A DNA stretch of 64,000 nucleotides from an uncultured Lysobacteraceae bacterium (GTDB lineage Bacteria; Pseudomonadota; Gammaproteobacteria; Xanthomonadales; Xanthomonadaceae). Within the stretch, counting starts at the first letter, position 1, and the number at the start of each line of letters is the position of its first letter. This document shows positions 16,769-26,845 of the stretch, in pieces. Below the pieces are notes generated by a model, which worked only from the letters and a program-made list of their open reading frames with translations, was not told the origin of the DNA and did not search any database. The translations under genes were made by a program, and so were the position numbers. The stretch lies in NCBI GenBank assembly GCA_937897645.1, contig CALCNV010000138.1, positions 1 to 64,000 of the forward strand, in the 5' to 3' direction.

Positions 16769-17344
16769 ATGTCCACCGCATCGGGTCCGACGCGGGCTTA
16801 CCTGCGCGTAGTGAAACGCTTGCTGTGGTGGTCGTTGATCCTGCTGGTGATGTACTGGGTCGCGGCATGGTCATGGGGACAACCCTTCATGGCCGTGCCG
16901 CGCACCACCTGGGAAGTCGCGCGCATGCCGCCGCCTTCCACCCTGCCCGTTCCGGTGCAAGGCGTGCGTGCCAAACAGATTGCCGACACTTTCGGCGCGC
17001 CACGCGGAACCGATCGCACCCACGCCGGCGTGGATATCTTCGCCAGGCGCGGCACCCCGGTGCTTAGCGCCACGCGAGGTGTCGTGGCGTCGGTGCGCGA
17101 AGGAGGACTCGGTGGTCGCCAGGTGTGGGTGCTTGGGCCCGCGCGGGAGCGACACTACTACGCGCATCTCGAGGACTGGCAACCCGGTCTCGCCGCAGGC
17201 GACGTGGTCGAACCCGGCACCCGGTTGGGGACGGTAGGCACCACCGGCAACGCCCGCGGTACGCCACCACATCTGCATTACGGCACCTACGGGGCAGGCG
17301 GCGCCTACGACCCCCTGCCCCTGTTCAAGGCAAGCGCCCGCTAA
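16769..17344 (+). CDS. M23-family (lysostaphin-type) metallopeptidase, membrane-anchored
   Basis: Zinc endopeptidase of peptidoglycan cross-links. A single N-terminal transmembrane helix (about 19-36) places the catalytic domain in the periplasm. The zinc ligands are His85 and Asp89 (HAGVD) and His170 in the HLH motif, with His168 and His133 also positioned for catalysis. The 191-residue protein has no LysM or coiled-coil region, so it is a minimal form. It follows the DUF533 gene closely. An activator role such as that of EnvC seems unlikely because the active site is complete. Confidence 0.85.
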   Translation: MSTASGPTRAYLRVVKRLLWWSLILLVMYWVAAWSWGQPFMAVPRTTWEVARMPPPSTLPVPVQGVRAKQIADTFGAPRGTDRTHAGVDIFARRGTPVLSATRGVVASVREGGLGGRQVWVLGPARERHYYAHLEDWQPGLAAGDVVEPGTRLGTVGTTGNARGTPPHLHYGTYGAGGAYDPLPLFKASAR

Positions 17345-17452
17345 ACCTGCGCGCCCGGCGCATGGAACAGTCCATCGCGGCCGACACCCTCGTGGCGTGC
17401 GGCTTCGGCACTTATCTTGTCGGCACGCTCCCCGCAAACAGAAGTCCGTGCC

Positions 17453-17761
17453 ATGGCCAACAACGCCCACCGTTACCGCATTACCGTCACCCCCGTCGAA
17501 GGCAATGGCATGCAATGCCAGGGCCGCTGCACCATCGAGTTCGAACACAATTGCCACGACGACTGGATGCGCATCCTCGAAGCGGCGCAACAGCAGCGCG
17601 GCCTGACCGGCGACGAACGCGCGGCGCTGATCGTCGGCACCAAGCTGCTCAGCGGCCTGATGCTGGAGCACCGCAAGGATGACGACGACCTCTTCGCACC
17701 GCTGCGCCCGCACATGGGCGAATTCATCAAGGGCCTGAAGCAGCGCAGCCAGGCCACCTGA
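17453..17761 (+). CDS. DUF3861 family protein
   Basis: 102-residue cytosolic protein with HRYRITVTPVEGNG at the start and a C-terminal HMGEFIKGLKQ helix, matching what I recall of DUF3861. It has three cysteines in the N-terminal half (CQGRC and HNC). No function is known. The ATG at 17453 is chosen because upstream sequence is not family-like. Its neighbours are an M23 peptidase and a HhH protein, and the gap does not force an operon. Confidence 0.65.
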   Translation: MANNAHRYRITVTPVEGNGMQCQGRCTIEFEHNCHDDWMRILEAAQQQRGLTGDERAALIVGTKLLSGLMLEHRKDDDDLFAPLRPHMGEFIKGLKQRSQAT

Positions 17762-17822
17762 ATCTGGGCGCAGGCGACGTGGGCGGCTTACACTTTCCCG
17801 TCGATCCCGCGCCAAGGTCCGC

Positions 17823-18107
17823 ATGAAAGCACGCACCGCCGCCGAAGCACGCAACCTGCTGCAGATCCCCAACATCGGCCCAGCGATGGTCAAGGACTTC
17901 CACCAGCTTGGCATCACCCTGCCTGCGCAACTGACCGGGAAAGACCCCTTCCACCTCTACACGCGCCTGTGCGAACTCACCAGCGTGCGCCACGACCCCT
18001 GCGTGCTGGACACCTTCATCAGCGCCGTGTGCTTCATGGAAGGTGCGCCACCGCTTCCATGGTGGCACTACACCGAACAACGCAAGTCGCGTTACCCTGA
18101 CCTGTAA
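17823..18107 (+). CDS. Helix-hairpin-helix protein of the Cdd1 (pathogenicity locus) family
   Basis: 94 residues. LLQIPNIGPAMVKDFHQLGI (about 13-32) is a helix-hairpin-helix motif, followed by the family signature DPFHLYTRLCELTSVRHDPCVLDTFISAV. The C-terminus PPLPWWHYTEQRK is also typical. The HhH suggests DNA binding, but the function is unproven. It begins 61 bases after the DUF3861 gene. Confidence 0.75.
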   Translation: MKARTAAEARNLLQIPNIGPAMVKDFHQLGITLPAQLTGKDPFHLYTRLCELTSVRHDPCVLDTFISAVCFMEGAPPLPWWHYTEQRKSRYPDL

Positions 18108-18196
18108 CGCTTGCATCCCGGACAAGCCACCTGCCGGGTTGAACCTGCATTCACCGCCGCACGGTATGGTGCCGCATCACCCCGTGGAGACCATCG

Positions 18197-18763
18197 ATGC
18201 GTGCACGTACGCTGACCCTTGCCTTTGCCCTGATCGCCAGCGCCACCCTGGCCGGTTGCGAAACCATGAATACCGTCTCGGGCTGGCTGGGCAACAAGAT
18301 CGCCTTCACGGAGCCGCAGCTTCAGCGCCACCTGGACCACAACTTCCCGCGTGAATTCGACAAACTCGGTGGGCTGGTATCGGCCAAACTCAGTCGCCCG
18401 CGCTTGACCATTCCGCGCGATGACACCCGCCTGCACCTGGACTTCGACATCTCGGTCAGCGCATTGGGCGCGAAGAATATTTCCTCCGGCAGCTTCACCC
18501 TGGTCAGCGGCCTGCGCTACAACCCCACTACGCAGGGACTGCACCTGCACAACCCCGAGTTGGCCAACATCAACATGCCCAACGCAGGCTCGCTGCTCTC
18601 AGGCGGCACCAGGGAACTGTTGAATGCCGTACTGGTGGAATATGCGAACGAACAGCCGGTCTACCGACTCAACGACGACCTGCTGCGCAAGCTGCCCGCA
18701 GGCAAGCACATCGTCTCCACCGACATCGAGGACGGCCTGGTGGTCGTCCGGCTTGGGAAATAA
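18197..18763 (+). CDS. DUF1439 lipoprotein
   Basis: 188 residues with a lipoprotein signal peptide and lipobox LAGC (Cys20). The DUF1439 domain follows, with FPREFDKLGGLVSAKLSRPRLTIP and a repeated beta-strand pattern. It is predicted to sit at the periplasmic face of the outer membrane. E. coli YceB belongs to this family; its function is unknown. The next gene is a paralogue starting 3 bases after the stop, so the pair is one operon and a tandem duplication. Confidence 0.82.
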   Translation: MRARTLTLAFALIASATLAGCETMNTVSGWLGNKIAFTEPQLQRHLDHNFPREFDKLGGLVSAKLSRPRLTIPRDDTRLHLDFDISVSALGAKNISSGSFTLVSGLRYNPTTQGLHLHNPELANINMPNAGSLLSGGTRELLNAVLVEYANEQPVYRLNDDLLRKLPAGKHIVSTDIEDGLVVVRLGK

Positions 18764-18766
18764 ACC

Positions 18767-19360
18767 ATGCACGCATCGCTCAAGCATGCAATGAAGTCGA
18801 CATTCCTCGCCCTGTTCTTCGTGGCTGGCCTTTCGGGTGCAGCCACTGCGCAGGACAAAGAATTGAGCGTGACCGCTCCGCAGGTGCAGCAGTACCTGGA
18901 CACGGCGTTCCCGCGGGAATTCGATGCACTCGGTGGTTTGTTCACCCTGACCGCACGCGAACCCACCCTCTCCATTCCCGAATCCGGGCAACGCCTGCAA
19001 CTGGCATTCAGTGCCAGCGCATCGTCGTCAGGCGGCGAAGACACACCCGTAGGTCGCGTCCACATGAGCAGCGGCTTGCGTTACGACGCGCAGTCGAATG
19101 CGCTCTACCTGGACCAGCCCACGCTGGACGAAGTACAGCCCGCCTCATCAGGGCAACGCGTGGATGAACAGACCCGCCTGCTCTTGAACCTGTGGCTGTC
19201 CGACTATGCGCGCAAAGAGCCGCTGTACCGGCTTGACCCAGGCATGGTGGCGCAACTCGGCACGCTGAAAGTGGAATCCGCACGGATCGAGGGTGGGAAG
19301 ATCGTGGTCCGCCTCAACCAACCCATGGCCATGCCCGAGCTGGGTACCAGCAGCGACTAA
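18767..19360 (+). CDS. DUF1439 periplasmic protein (paralogue, non-lipidated)
   Basis: 197 residues. The signal peptide ends AATA-QDK without a lipobox, so this copy should be soluble in the periplasm, unlike its upstream paralogue. It shares FPREFDALGGLF and TLSIPESGQRLQL with that protein. The 3-base gap suggests coupled translation. A partnership between an anchored and a soluble paralogue is plausible but untested. A hairpin repeat (19371-19396) follows. Confidence 0.8.
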   Translation: MHASLKHAMKSTFLALFFVAGLSGAATAQDKELSVTAPQVQQYLDTAFPREFDALGGLFTLTAREPTLSIPESGQRLQLAFSASASSSGGEDTPVGRVHMSSGLRYDAQSNALYLDQPTLDEVQPASSGQRVDEQTRLLLNLWLSDYARKEPLYRLDPGMVAQLGTLKVESARIEGGKIVVRLNQPMAMPELGTSSD

Positions 19361-19370
19361 CCCAGTTTTT

Positions 19371-19396
19371 GTAGGTCCGAGCTTGCTCGGACCTAC
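19371..19396. repeat. Short REP-like hairpin, GTAGGTCCGAGC type
   Basis: GTAGGTCCGAGC and GCTCGGACCTAC are perfect reverse complements with loop TT, lying between convergent genes. A related longer doublet lies at 21843-21913. A further degenerate half-element (GTGGGAGCGGCG) follows near 19410. Confidence 0.85.
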
Positions 19397-19462
19397 AGTT
19401 ATCTCATCGTGGGAGCGGCGTCCCGCCGCGAGCTTTTGCGCCACACGTTCGGAGCTGAAAAT

Positions 19463-21691
19463 TCAGATCTCGAACCGGTAAGACAGCTTCACCAGCAACT
19501 GCTCATCATCCCTTAGGTCGAAGCTGTCACTAAGTTGGTCCATTGCGCTGCGCGAGTACTCGTCGAACATCGCGCCGCCACGTGCGTACACCACGTACAG
19601 GTCGGAAAGCGGCGCCAGTTCATAGCGGTAGCGCACTTGGAAGCCCAGGTTGCGCAGGCTGAAATCATCCACCGGATCATTGCTGCGCACCGGCGTCCCA
19701 TCGGCGGACACGCGCCAGGCCTGTTCCATGCGTGCATCCAGGCCAATGGCCTGCAACTTGACGCGCAATTCCTGCCGGCTCCCGATGATCCAGTTGAAAG
19801 ACGCGTTGACCTGCAGCGTATCAGCATCGAAGCTTGCCAACTGGTTGCCGCCCTGCCACAACAGCCAGTCGGGTGCGCGCTGCATCCACATGCCGAACGA
19901 CAGGTTCATGCGGTCGTTGAAATGGTATTGCGGCTCCAGGTAAAGATACGCTCCCGCGCCCTTGGCGCCATCCAGTCCCTCGGCCGCAAGGCGTGACTCG
20001 ACGTAAAACGCCCAGTGCTTCTTCTTCGGCCAGAAGCTTTCGTAATAGGCGTACACCTTCTCGGGCACCTTGACCACGCCGTTCCCACGCAGGATCAAGT
20101 CATCGTATCCCGCCGTATAGAGCGCGATATCCCAGAACTCGCTGCCGCCACCGCGCATTTCACTGGAGCGGTTCACGGCCACCGCGTCCCACAGGTGCTG
20201 GCCACGATCGTTGTATCGGATCGACGCCGCATAGCGCCAGAAGCTGCCCGCGTAACGCGAATCCTCCGGATAGGTGCCGATGCGCCGGTTCACTTCATAA
20301 CGCAGGTAGTTGAAGTTGTTGCGGTCCAGGTAGCCGATATCGTTGAGCTGCAGGTCCTTGCCCGAATGCAGGCCCCACAGCTGCTGGCGCCAGCCGCCGG
20401 TCTCGCCGAAGTCATGGTCGATGCGGACCTGCGCACCACTGTCGCGGACGGTGTCCCCGCCCTGGTCGATGTTGGACCCCACCAATTGCGTACGCACGTC
20501 CCACTTCGCACTTGGCGTGTAGCGATGGTCGAAGGAAAGCACCGAGGCCTGCCGATCCAGGAACGGTCGATTGACGTGGGTCAGCATACCGCCGAAATCG
20601 TGCACGTCGGATTCACGGGTCGCGCGCAGCGCATAGAAATCACGGCCGACATCGTCGCTCTCGGTGGCGGCAAGGAACCCGTAATTGACCTGGCCGACGC
20701 TGCCATTGAGCTTCACCGCCGCAGCCACGTCACCCACGCCGTTGCCATCGTCGGCAGGGCCGCCGATGCGCCGCGTGTACAGCAGGCGGCTGTTGCCGGC
20801 ACCGAAAGGAATTTCGAACAGCCCCTGGTTCTCGGTGAAGAACGGACGCTTGTCGCTGAAGAAGTTTTCCACCGCGCTGAAATTGACCACCAGGTCGTCG
20901 CTTTCGACTTGGCCGAAATCCGGATTGAGCGTGGCGGTCAACTGGAAGCGCCCGTTCGGCTTCCAGAAGATATCCGCACCCGCATCGAAATCACTGCCAC
21001 CACCCACGTTGTCGTAGACGCCGGCCACGTACGGGGTGATCGCCAGCAGCGACTGGCTGTAGGCCGGCAGCGTGACCTTGGTGAAGGAGGACAGGAAACG
21101 GGGTTCGTTGTAGCTGATCGCCGGCCACGCCATGCGCTCGCCGCTGCTGCCGATGACGCGATCCAGGTAGATGCCGACCGTGCGCTTGCCGTCCACGCCG
21201 TCGCGCATGGTGGTGATATGCCAGGGGATCAGCATTTCCGCCGACCAGCCGTTGTCGTCCTCGGATACGGCGTGTTTCCAGTTGCCGTCCCAGTCGTCGT
21301 TGAAGTTGTTTTCGTTGGTGATGACTTCGTCGGAGATACCGTCGCCCAGCGAGATGGTGAAGTTGTAGCCGGTGCGACCGTCGCCGTCGTAGTCGACCAT
21401 CAGGTTGACGCGATCCACGGGGCCCATGTCGTCGCGCTGCGAACGCTGGCGGGTACGGGTCACGCCGGCGGGCTGGGTGCTTCGGAAGGCGATGGCGAGT
21501 CCTTCGGGCGTGGACAGGATCCAGGCTTCGGTGGGCTGCGGCGCGGGGCCGCGGCTGAGGGGCTGGGTCAGGCGGAAGTCGTTGACGTGCTCGGCACCGG
21601 CCCATTCCTGCGGGTCGATACGTCCGTCAATTTCAACGGCGGCGGCCGGCATGGCCAGCCCCAGCAACACAAGTCCCAGTATCCCGCGCAT
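19463..21691 (-). CDS. DUF5916 outer-membrane protein with CBM9-like N-terminal domain
   Basis: 742 residues with a signal peptide (about 1-18). The N-terminal CBM9-like domain starts EIDGRIDPQEWAGA and contains DYDGDGRTGYNF. The long DUF5916 region carries the hallmark LNPDFGQVESDDLVVNFSA and KRPFFTEN. The C-terminal half has alternating strands and ends in phenylalanine-rich YRFEI, as expected for a beta-barrel. The family is often annotated as hydrolase without proof. It is a single gene, flanked by repeats on both sides. Possible roles are carbohydrate binding or uptake at the outer membrane. Confidence 0.82.
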   Translation of the reverse strand: MRGILGLVLLGLAMPAAAVEIDGRIDPQEWAGAEHVNDFRLTQPLSRGPAPQPTEAWILSTPEGLAIAFRSTQPAGVTRTRQRSQRDDMGPVDRVNLMVDYDGDGRTGYNFTISLGDGISDEVITNENNFNDDWDGNWKHAVSEDDNGWSAEMLIPWHITTMRDGVDGKRTVGIYLDRVIGSSGERMAWPAISYNEPRFLSSFTKVTLPAYSQSLLAITPYVAGVYDNVGGGSDFDAGADIFWKPNGRFQLTATLNPDFGQVESDDLVVNFSAVENFFSDKRPFFTENQGLFEIPFGAGNSRLLYTRRIGGPADDGNGVGDVAAAVKLNGSVGQVNYGFLAATESDDVGRDFYALRATRESDVHDFGGMLTHVNRPFLDRQASVLSFDHRYTPSAKWDVRTQLVGSNIDQGGDTVRDSGAQVRIDHDFGETGGWRQQLWGLHSGKDLQLNDIGYLDRNNFNYLRYEVNRRIGTYPEDSRYAGSFWRYAASIRYNDRGQHLWDAVAVNRSSEMRGGGSEFWDIALYTAGYDDLILRGNGVVKVPEKVYAYYESFWPKKKHWAFYVESRLAAEGLDGAKGAGAYLYLEPQYHFNDRMNLSFGMWMQRAPDWLLWQGGNQLASFDADTLQVNASFNWIIGSRQELRVKLQAIGLDARMEQAWRVSADGTPVRSNDPVDDFSLRNLGFQVRYRYELAPLSDLYVVYARGGAMFDEYSRSAMDQLSDSFDLRDDEQLLVKLSYRFEI

Positions 21692-21842
21692 CCATCACTC
21701 CCTTTCCCAGCGCGCAGGCTACGGGGCCGGGCCGCCGGACGCGCCCCCCGTTAGTCATGGCAACCTTTTGCTGGAATCAGGCATCACGGGGAGTGGGGTG
21801 ACGGGAAAGGAGCAAGCCCCCGACCCAGGGGAGCACAGCCAT

Positions 21843-21913
21843 TTGTAGATCCGAGCTTGCTCGGATGCTATTCGCGACCGAACAAGAGCATCCGAGCAAG
21901 CTCGGATCTACAA
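21843..21913. repeat. REP-like doublet, TTGTAGATCCGAGCTTGCTCGGA type
   Basis: Each half is itself a hairpin (TCCGAGC/GCTCGGA), and the two halves are inverted to one another from TTGTAGATCCGAGC to GCTCGGATCTACAA. Confidence 0.88.
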
Positions 21914-21955
21914 ATTATGTGCCTTTATGAAGCCTGATCTTGCAAGCCTGTGCGA

Positions 21956-22022
21956 TGTGGGAGGGGCTTCAGCCCCGACGCTGGTGGAGTCCGCGTTCGT
22001 CGGGACTGAAGCACCTCCCACA
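21956..22022. repeat. REP-like doublet, GTGGGAGGGGCTTCAGCCCC type
   Basis: Same family as the element inside murL. TGTGGGAGG and CCTCCCACA form the outer arms, with inner GGGGCT/AGCCCC and CGGGACT pairings. Confidence 0.87.
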
Positions 22023-22221
22023 ACAGACGGTCATACAGATCGCCATGTTGTTGGGTTGTCTGGATCGCGTGTTGCGCGCGCCATGCGCGCGAACCAAATG
22101 CATGCGTTGCGACCGAAGCTCGCTCGCATATTAGGAAAAAGATCAGCTTGCACGCTCGCCAACATCTGCCTGTTGCGAGCACACACCGCACCCATGATGA
22201 CGCGAGCGATGCAGATCAGGA

Positions 22222-22257
22222 GCCCCGGGTTTCGCCTACGGCTCTACCCGGGCTACG
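22222..22257. repeat. Intergenic repeat, CCCGGGTTTCGCCTACGG type
   Basis: Inverted arms CCCGGGT / ACCCGGG flank a CGCCTACGGCTCT core, a short repeat common in related genomes. Its right end supplies the last codons and the TAG stop of the minus-strand gene that follows. Confidence 0.7.
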
Positions 22258-22768
22258 TCACCAAGTCATTTCGGTTGCGGAGGGCGACCCAAGAAAGATA
22301 GAGGCCACAGAGAGCGAAGCAGCCTGCGAGCCAAACAGCAAAACTTTCATCTGACCGCCAAGCGCCTGCAATCTCCTCGTGGCTTCGAACCAGCGTCCCT
22401 GCAATTTCCAGCTCGAAAACACTGAAATAATTTTCTTTTGAGTAGATTGGGCCGCCAGAACTGTTTGGATCATAAAGCACCGTTACAACTGGGCTTGGCG
22501 ATCTCGACAAAGTGTCATAGACCAGCCCCATTGCATTTCCTTTTGACGCATAGTCGAAAGATTCTGGAATGCCGTCTAGACCGAATTTAATTCCATATTT
22601 TTCACTACGGACCCAAGTTACATGACCTGTCGCGGACTGCAAATCTGAACGAGGCGGAATGCCTTCGAATGTAATCCACGAATAAAGCATCAAAGCACTT
22701 AGCGCAAAACACAGGCCGGCAAATAACGCATTCTTTGCTCTTGTTGGCTTGCCGAAGTAGATGCACAT
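22253..22768 (-). CDS. Unknown two-helix membrane protein
   Basis: 171 residues from the ATG at 22768; an earlier TTG would overlap bdhA. Hydrophobic segments lie at about 16-34 and near the C-terminus (about 144-163), with a soluble domain of about 100 residues between. GC is lower than in neighbours. Its C-terminal valine-threonine and stop codon lie inside an intergenic repeat, so the original end may have been replaced. It starts 14 bases after bdhA and may be co-transcribed. No family recognised. Confidence 0.6.
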   Translation of the reverse strand: MCIYFGKPTRAKNALFAGLCFALSALMLYSWITFEGIPPRSDLQSATGHVTWVRSEKYGIKFGLDGIPESFDYASKGNAMGLVYDTLSRSPSPVVTVLYDPNSSGGPIYSKENYFSVFELEIAGTLVRSHEEIAGAWRSDESFAVWLAGCFALCGLYLSWVALRNRNDLVT

Positions 22769-22782
22769 GCTTTCAGATCCAG

Positions 22783-23571
22783 TTACTGCATATACCAACC
22801 ATGGCTAACCACCACGCTCTGCCCCGTCAGCGCATTGCTCGGGAATTCGCAGAGGAACTTCACCGTCTGCGCGACGTCTTCCACCGTAGTGAAAATACCG
22901 TCCACGGTCTGGCCCAGCATTACTTTCTTGACGACTTCTTCCTCGCTGATGCCCAGGTTCTGCGCCTGTTCCGGAATCTGCTTTTCCACCAGCGGCGTGC
23001 GCACGAAACCCGGGCACACCACGTTGGCGCGTACACCGTGCTTGCCGCCTTCTTTCGCCAGCACCCGCGCCAGGCCCAGCAGGCCGTGCTTGGCGGTGAC
23101 GTAGGCAGACTTCAATGGCGACGCTTCGTGTGAATGCACCGAACCCATGTAGATCACCACCCCGCCGCGATCATTCTCGTACATGTGCGGCAGTACCGCC
23201 TTGGTGGTGAGGAAGGCGCCGTCCAGATGGATGGCCAGCATCTTCTTCCAGTCCGCGTACGCGTAGTCCTGGATCGGGTTGATGATCTGGATGCCGGCGT
23301 TGGACACCAGGATGTCGATCGGGCCGAAGCGTTCGACCACGCCGGCGATGCCTGCATTCACCGCGCCTTCTTCGGTGACATCCATGGCCACGCCCATGGC
23401 GCTGCCGCCTGCAACGTTGATCTCATCGGCGACGGCTTGCGCTCCGGCGATGTTGAGGTCGGCAATCGCGACCTTCGCGCCCGCCTTGGCCAGCGTATGC
23501 GCGATTTCCTTGCCGATACCACTGGCCGCGCCAGTGACGACGGCGACCTTGCCTGCAATGGGGGAACTCAT
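22783..23571 (-). CDS. bdhA: 3-hydroxybutyrate dehydrogenase (SDR family)
   Basis: Classical short-chain dehydrogenase of 262 residues. It has the NAD-binding GAASGIGK (14-21), NAG (91-93), and the catalytic Ser144, Tyr157 and Lys161. The C-terminal part, VCPGFVRTPLVEKQIPEQA, followed by GQSVVVSHGWYMQ, matches D-3-hydroxybutyrate dehydrogenases, which interconvert 3-hydroxybutyrate and acetoacetate. Substrate assignment is by family resemblance. There is no polyhydroxybutyrate gene nearby. Confidence 0.82.
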   Translation of the reverse strand: MSSPIAGKVAVVTGAASGIGKEIAHTLAKAGAKVAIADLNIAGAQAVADEINVAGGSAMGVAMDVTEEGAVNAGIAGVVERFGPIDILVSNAGIQIINPIQDYAYADWKKMLAIHLDGAFLTTKAVLPHMYENDRGGVVIYMGSVHSHEASPLKSAYVTAKHGLLGLARVLAKEGGKHGVRANVVCPGFVRTPLVEKQIPEQAQNLGISEEEVVKKVMLGQTVDGIFTTVEDVAQTVKFLCEFPSNALTGQSVVVSHGWYMQ

Positions 23572-23652
23572 GGATGACTCCTGTTGCGATATGCGGAACC
23601 GCCATGATGTCGCAAGCCGCCGGTCACGGCATCGTACTTGCGTCCAATACGG

Positions 23653-24135
23653 TCAGGCTTTCTTGGCCTTGCGCTTGGGCTGCAGCATGGTGCCGGTGCA
23701 CTTGGGCGAACCGCAGCGGCATTCCCACACCTTCTTCAGGTGCGCGGTGTGCGGTTCGCTCAGGGTGATGCCGTAGTTGTAGGTCAGTTCCTCACCCGCC
23801 TTGATGTTGCGGATGGCCTCGATCAGCACGCGGTCCTTCTTGCGGTTCTTGCCATCGTGTTCGTCGATCACCGCTTCGCAGTTGGGATCGCAGCTGTGGT
23901 TGATCCAGCGCGCCTTGTTGCCCTTGTGGTTCGCGTCGATGACATAGTCGTCGTTGAGCGTGAACAGGAAGGTGTGGCCTGATTCCACGTCGCCGGTGTC
24001 GTCCTTGTCGACTTCGTCATGGGTACGGCGCTTGCCCTTGTACTCGACGACGTGTTCGCCCTTCTTGATGTCGGCGATGGCGAAAACGCCGTTGCCATGG
24101 ATGTCGGACTGGCGGGCTTCGATCTTGCGGGGCAT
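23653..24135 (-). CDS. SET-domain protein-lysine methyltransferase
   Basis: 160-residue stand-alone SET protein. It shows HGNGVFAIADIKKGE near the N-terminus, the S-adenosylmethionine-binding NHSCDPNC (79-86), ELTYNYG (116-122), and a post-SET zinc cysteine cluster (Cys139, Cys141, Cys146). It should methylate lysine side chains; the target is unknown. SET proteins are eukaryote-like, but small ones occur in Xanthomonas and other bacteria. The ATG at 24135 is chosen because upstream codons are not SET-like. The gene is divergent from a cytochrome c gene. Confidence 0.87.
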   Translation of the reverse strand: MPRKIEARQSDIHGNGVFAIADIKKGEHVVEYKGKRRTHDEVDKDDTGDVESGHTFLFTLNDDYVIDANHKGNKARWINHSCDPNCEAVIDEHDGKNRKKDRVLIEAIRNIKAGEELTYNYGITLSEPHTAHLKKVWECRCGSPKCTGTMLQPKRKAKKA

Positions 24136-24268
24136 GGTGTATTCCGGCGTGGGTTGCCGACATTGTCGCCTGTGCAGCCTTGGGTTGCCATGCATGCGCG
24201 ATGTGCGCTGGCCTTTCCGGCCTGATCGCTGCGTTCTCAGGGCATGTCCCGAACCGCGAGTCCAAGCC

Positions 24269-24823
24269 ATGCATGCCAGGATCCTTGTGTTGATACCACT
24301 GTTGTCCATGGCGGCGGCGTGCCAGCCGACCCCGCAACCCGAACCCGAGGCCGCGGCCGTAGTCGCCGCGGAACCTGACCTGCTCGCCCACGGCGAGTAC
24401 CTGGTGCGGGTTGGCGGCTGCAACGATTGCCATACGGCCGGCTACGGCGCTGCGGGTGGGAAGGTGCCGAAGGAACAGTGGCTGACGGGCTCGGACCAGG
24501 GTTTCCTGGGCCCTTGGGGCACGACGTACCCCAGCAACCTGCGCCTCAGCGTGTCGAAGATGAGCGAAGCCGACTGGGTGGCCTACAGCGGCAGCTTGCA
24601 TACACGTCCGCCGATGCCCGACTTCATGGTCCGCGACCTGCCGGAGCAGGACCGGCGTGCGCTGCATCGCTTCATTTCCTCGCTGGGTCCGGCCGGCAAG
24701 GAAGCACCCGCCTACCTGCCGCCGGGCCAAGCGCCGTCACCGCCCTACTTCCAGCTGGTATTGCCCGAAGCCCCGGCCGGTGCAAACACGACAATGGCAT
24801 CGGAGCCGGCGCCCACTCCCTGA
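24269..24823 (+). CDS. c-type cytochrome lipoprotein
   Basis: 184 residues. The lipoprotein signal ends at MAAAC (Cys18), followed by a Pro/Glu-rich linker. A single haem site, CNDCH, lies at 51-55, and a methionine in RPPMPDF could be the sixth ligand. It is expected on the periplasmic side as an electron carrier; partners are not encoded nearby. It lies upstream of the suf operon, whose promoter is placed after this gene. Confidence 0.8.
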   Translation: MHARILVLIPLLSMAAACQPTPQPEPEAAAVVAAEPDLLAHGEYLVRVGGCNDCHTAGYGAAGGKVPKEQWLTGSDQGFLGPWGTTYPSNLRLSVSKMSEADWVAYSGSLHTRPPMPDFMVRDLPEQDRRALHRFISSLGPAGKEAPAYLPPGQAPSPPYFQLVLPEAPAGANTTMASEPAPTP

Positions 24824-24835
24824 ACCACCCGCGGG

Positions 24836-24877
24836 TTGGCCGGCCGACCCATAAAGCGTACAATTTCGGTACGCTTT
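24836..24877 (+). promoter_or_regulatory. suf promoter with dyad operator
   Basis: TTGGCC (24836-24841) and TACAAT (24859-24864) are separated by 17 bases. A perfect 9-bp dyad, AAAGCGTAC / GTACGCTTT (24853-24877), covers the -10 region. Binding of the Rrf2 regulator encoded just downstream would block RNA polymerase, so this is the likely autoregulatory site. Confidence 0.72.
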
Positions 24878-24892
24878 AGGAATCTGCCCGGC

Positions 24893-25351
24893 ATGCTCCG
24901 CGTCACCAAGCTCACCGATTACGCCACCGTGGTCCTCACCGTGCTCGCTGCACGGGCCGGGGACGTGCTGAGCGCGGCCGAACTGGCCGAGCTGGCGGGG
25001 CTCGAATCCCCGACGGTCAGCAAGCTGCTCAAGCCGCTGGCCCAGGCGGGGCTGGTGACCAGCCTTCGCGGTGCGCACGGTGGCTACAAGCTGGGCCGCG
25101 ACGCGGCCGACATCACCCTGGTCGAGATCGTCGAGGCCATGGAAGGGCCGCTGGCCATGACCGAATGCAGCCAGCACGAAAGCCATTGCGGCATCGCCCA
25201 TCAGTGCGGCGTGCGCGCCAACTGGCGCCTGATCAACGACGTGGTCGCCGACGCGCTGCGCGGCGTCACCCTGGCGCAGATGCTCAAGCCACCCACTTCC
25301 GCAGACGACGTGAAGCGACGACCCATCGCCCTGCACGTCGCAACCCGCTAA
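24893..25351 (+). CDS. sufR: Rrf2-family SUF regulator
   Basis: 152-residue winged-helix Rrf2 protein. The start MLRVTKLTDYAT and the recognition helix SPTVSKLLKPLAQAGLV are typical. Three cysteines (Cys92, Cys99, Cys105) form the usual Fe-S cluster site, so cluster occupancy should tune DNA binding. It heads the suf operon, with the next ATG right after its stop codon. The model is repression when clusters are plentiful and derepression under iron or oxidative stress. The ATG at 24893 matches the family N-terminus. Confidence 0.9.
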   Translation: MLRVTKLTDYATVVLTVLAARAGDVLSAAELAELAGLESPTVSKLLKPLAQAGLVTSLRGAHGGYKLGRDAADITLVEIVEAMEGPLAMTECSQHESHCGIAHQCGVRANWRLINDVVADALRGVTLAQMLKPPTSADDVKRRPIALHVATR

Positions 25352-26839
<1,488 letters not shown>

Positions 26840-26845
26840 ACCCTT

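Larger units (their letters stand above)
21692..22252. other. Intergenic region dominated by hairpin repeats
   Basis: About 560 bases with no credible gene. It contains repeat elements at 21843-21913, 21956-22022 and 22222-22257, so three unrelated families sit side by side. The first 150 bases must hold the promoter of the DUF5916 gene; I see no clear consensus. Confidence 0.7.

Noticed and set aside
20015..21754. 579-codon open frame opposite the DUF5916 gene
   Set aside because: Antisense shadow; the minus strand has the signal peptide and family motifs.
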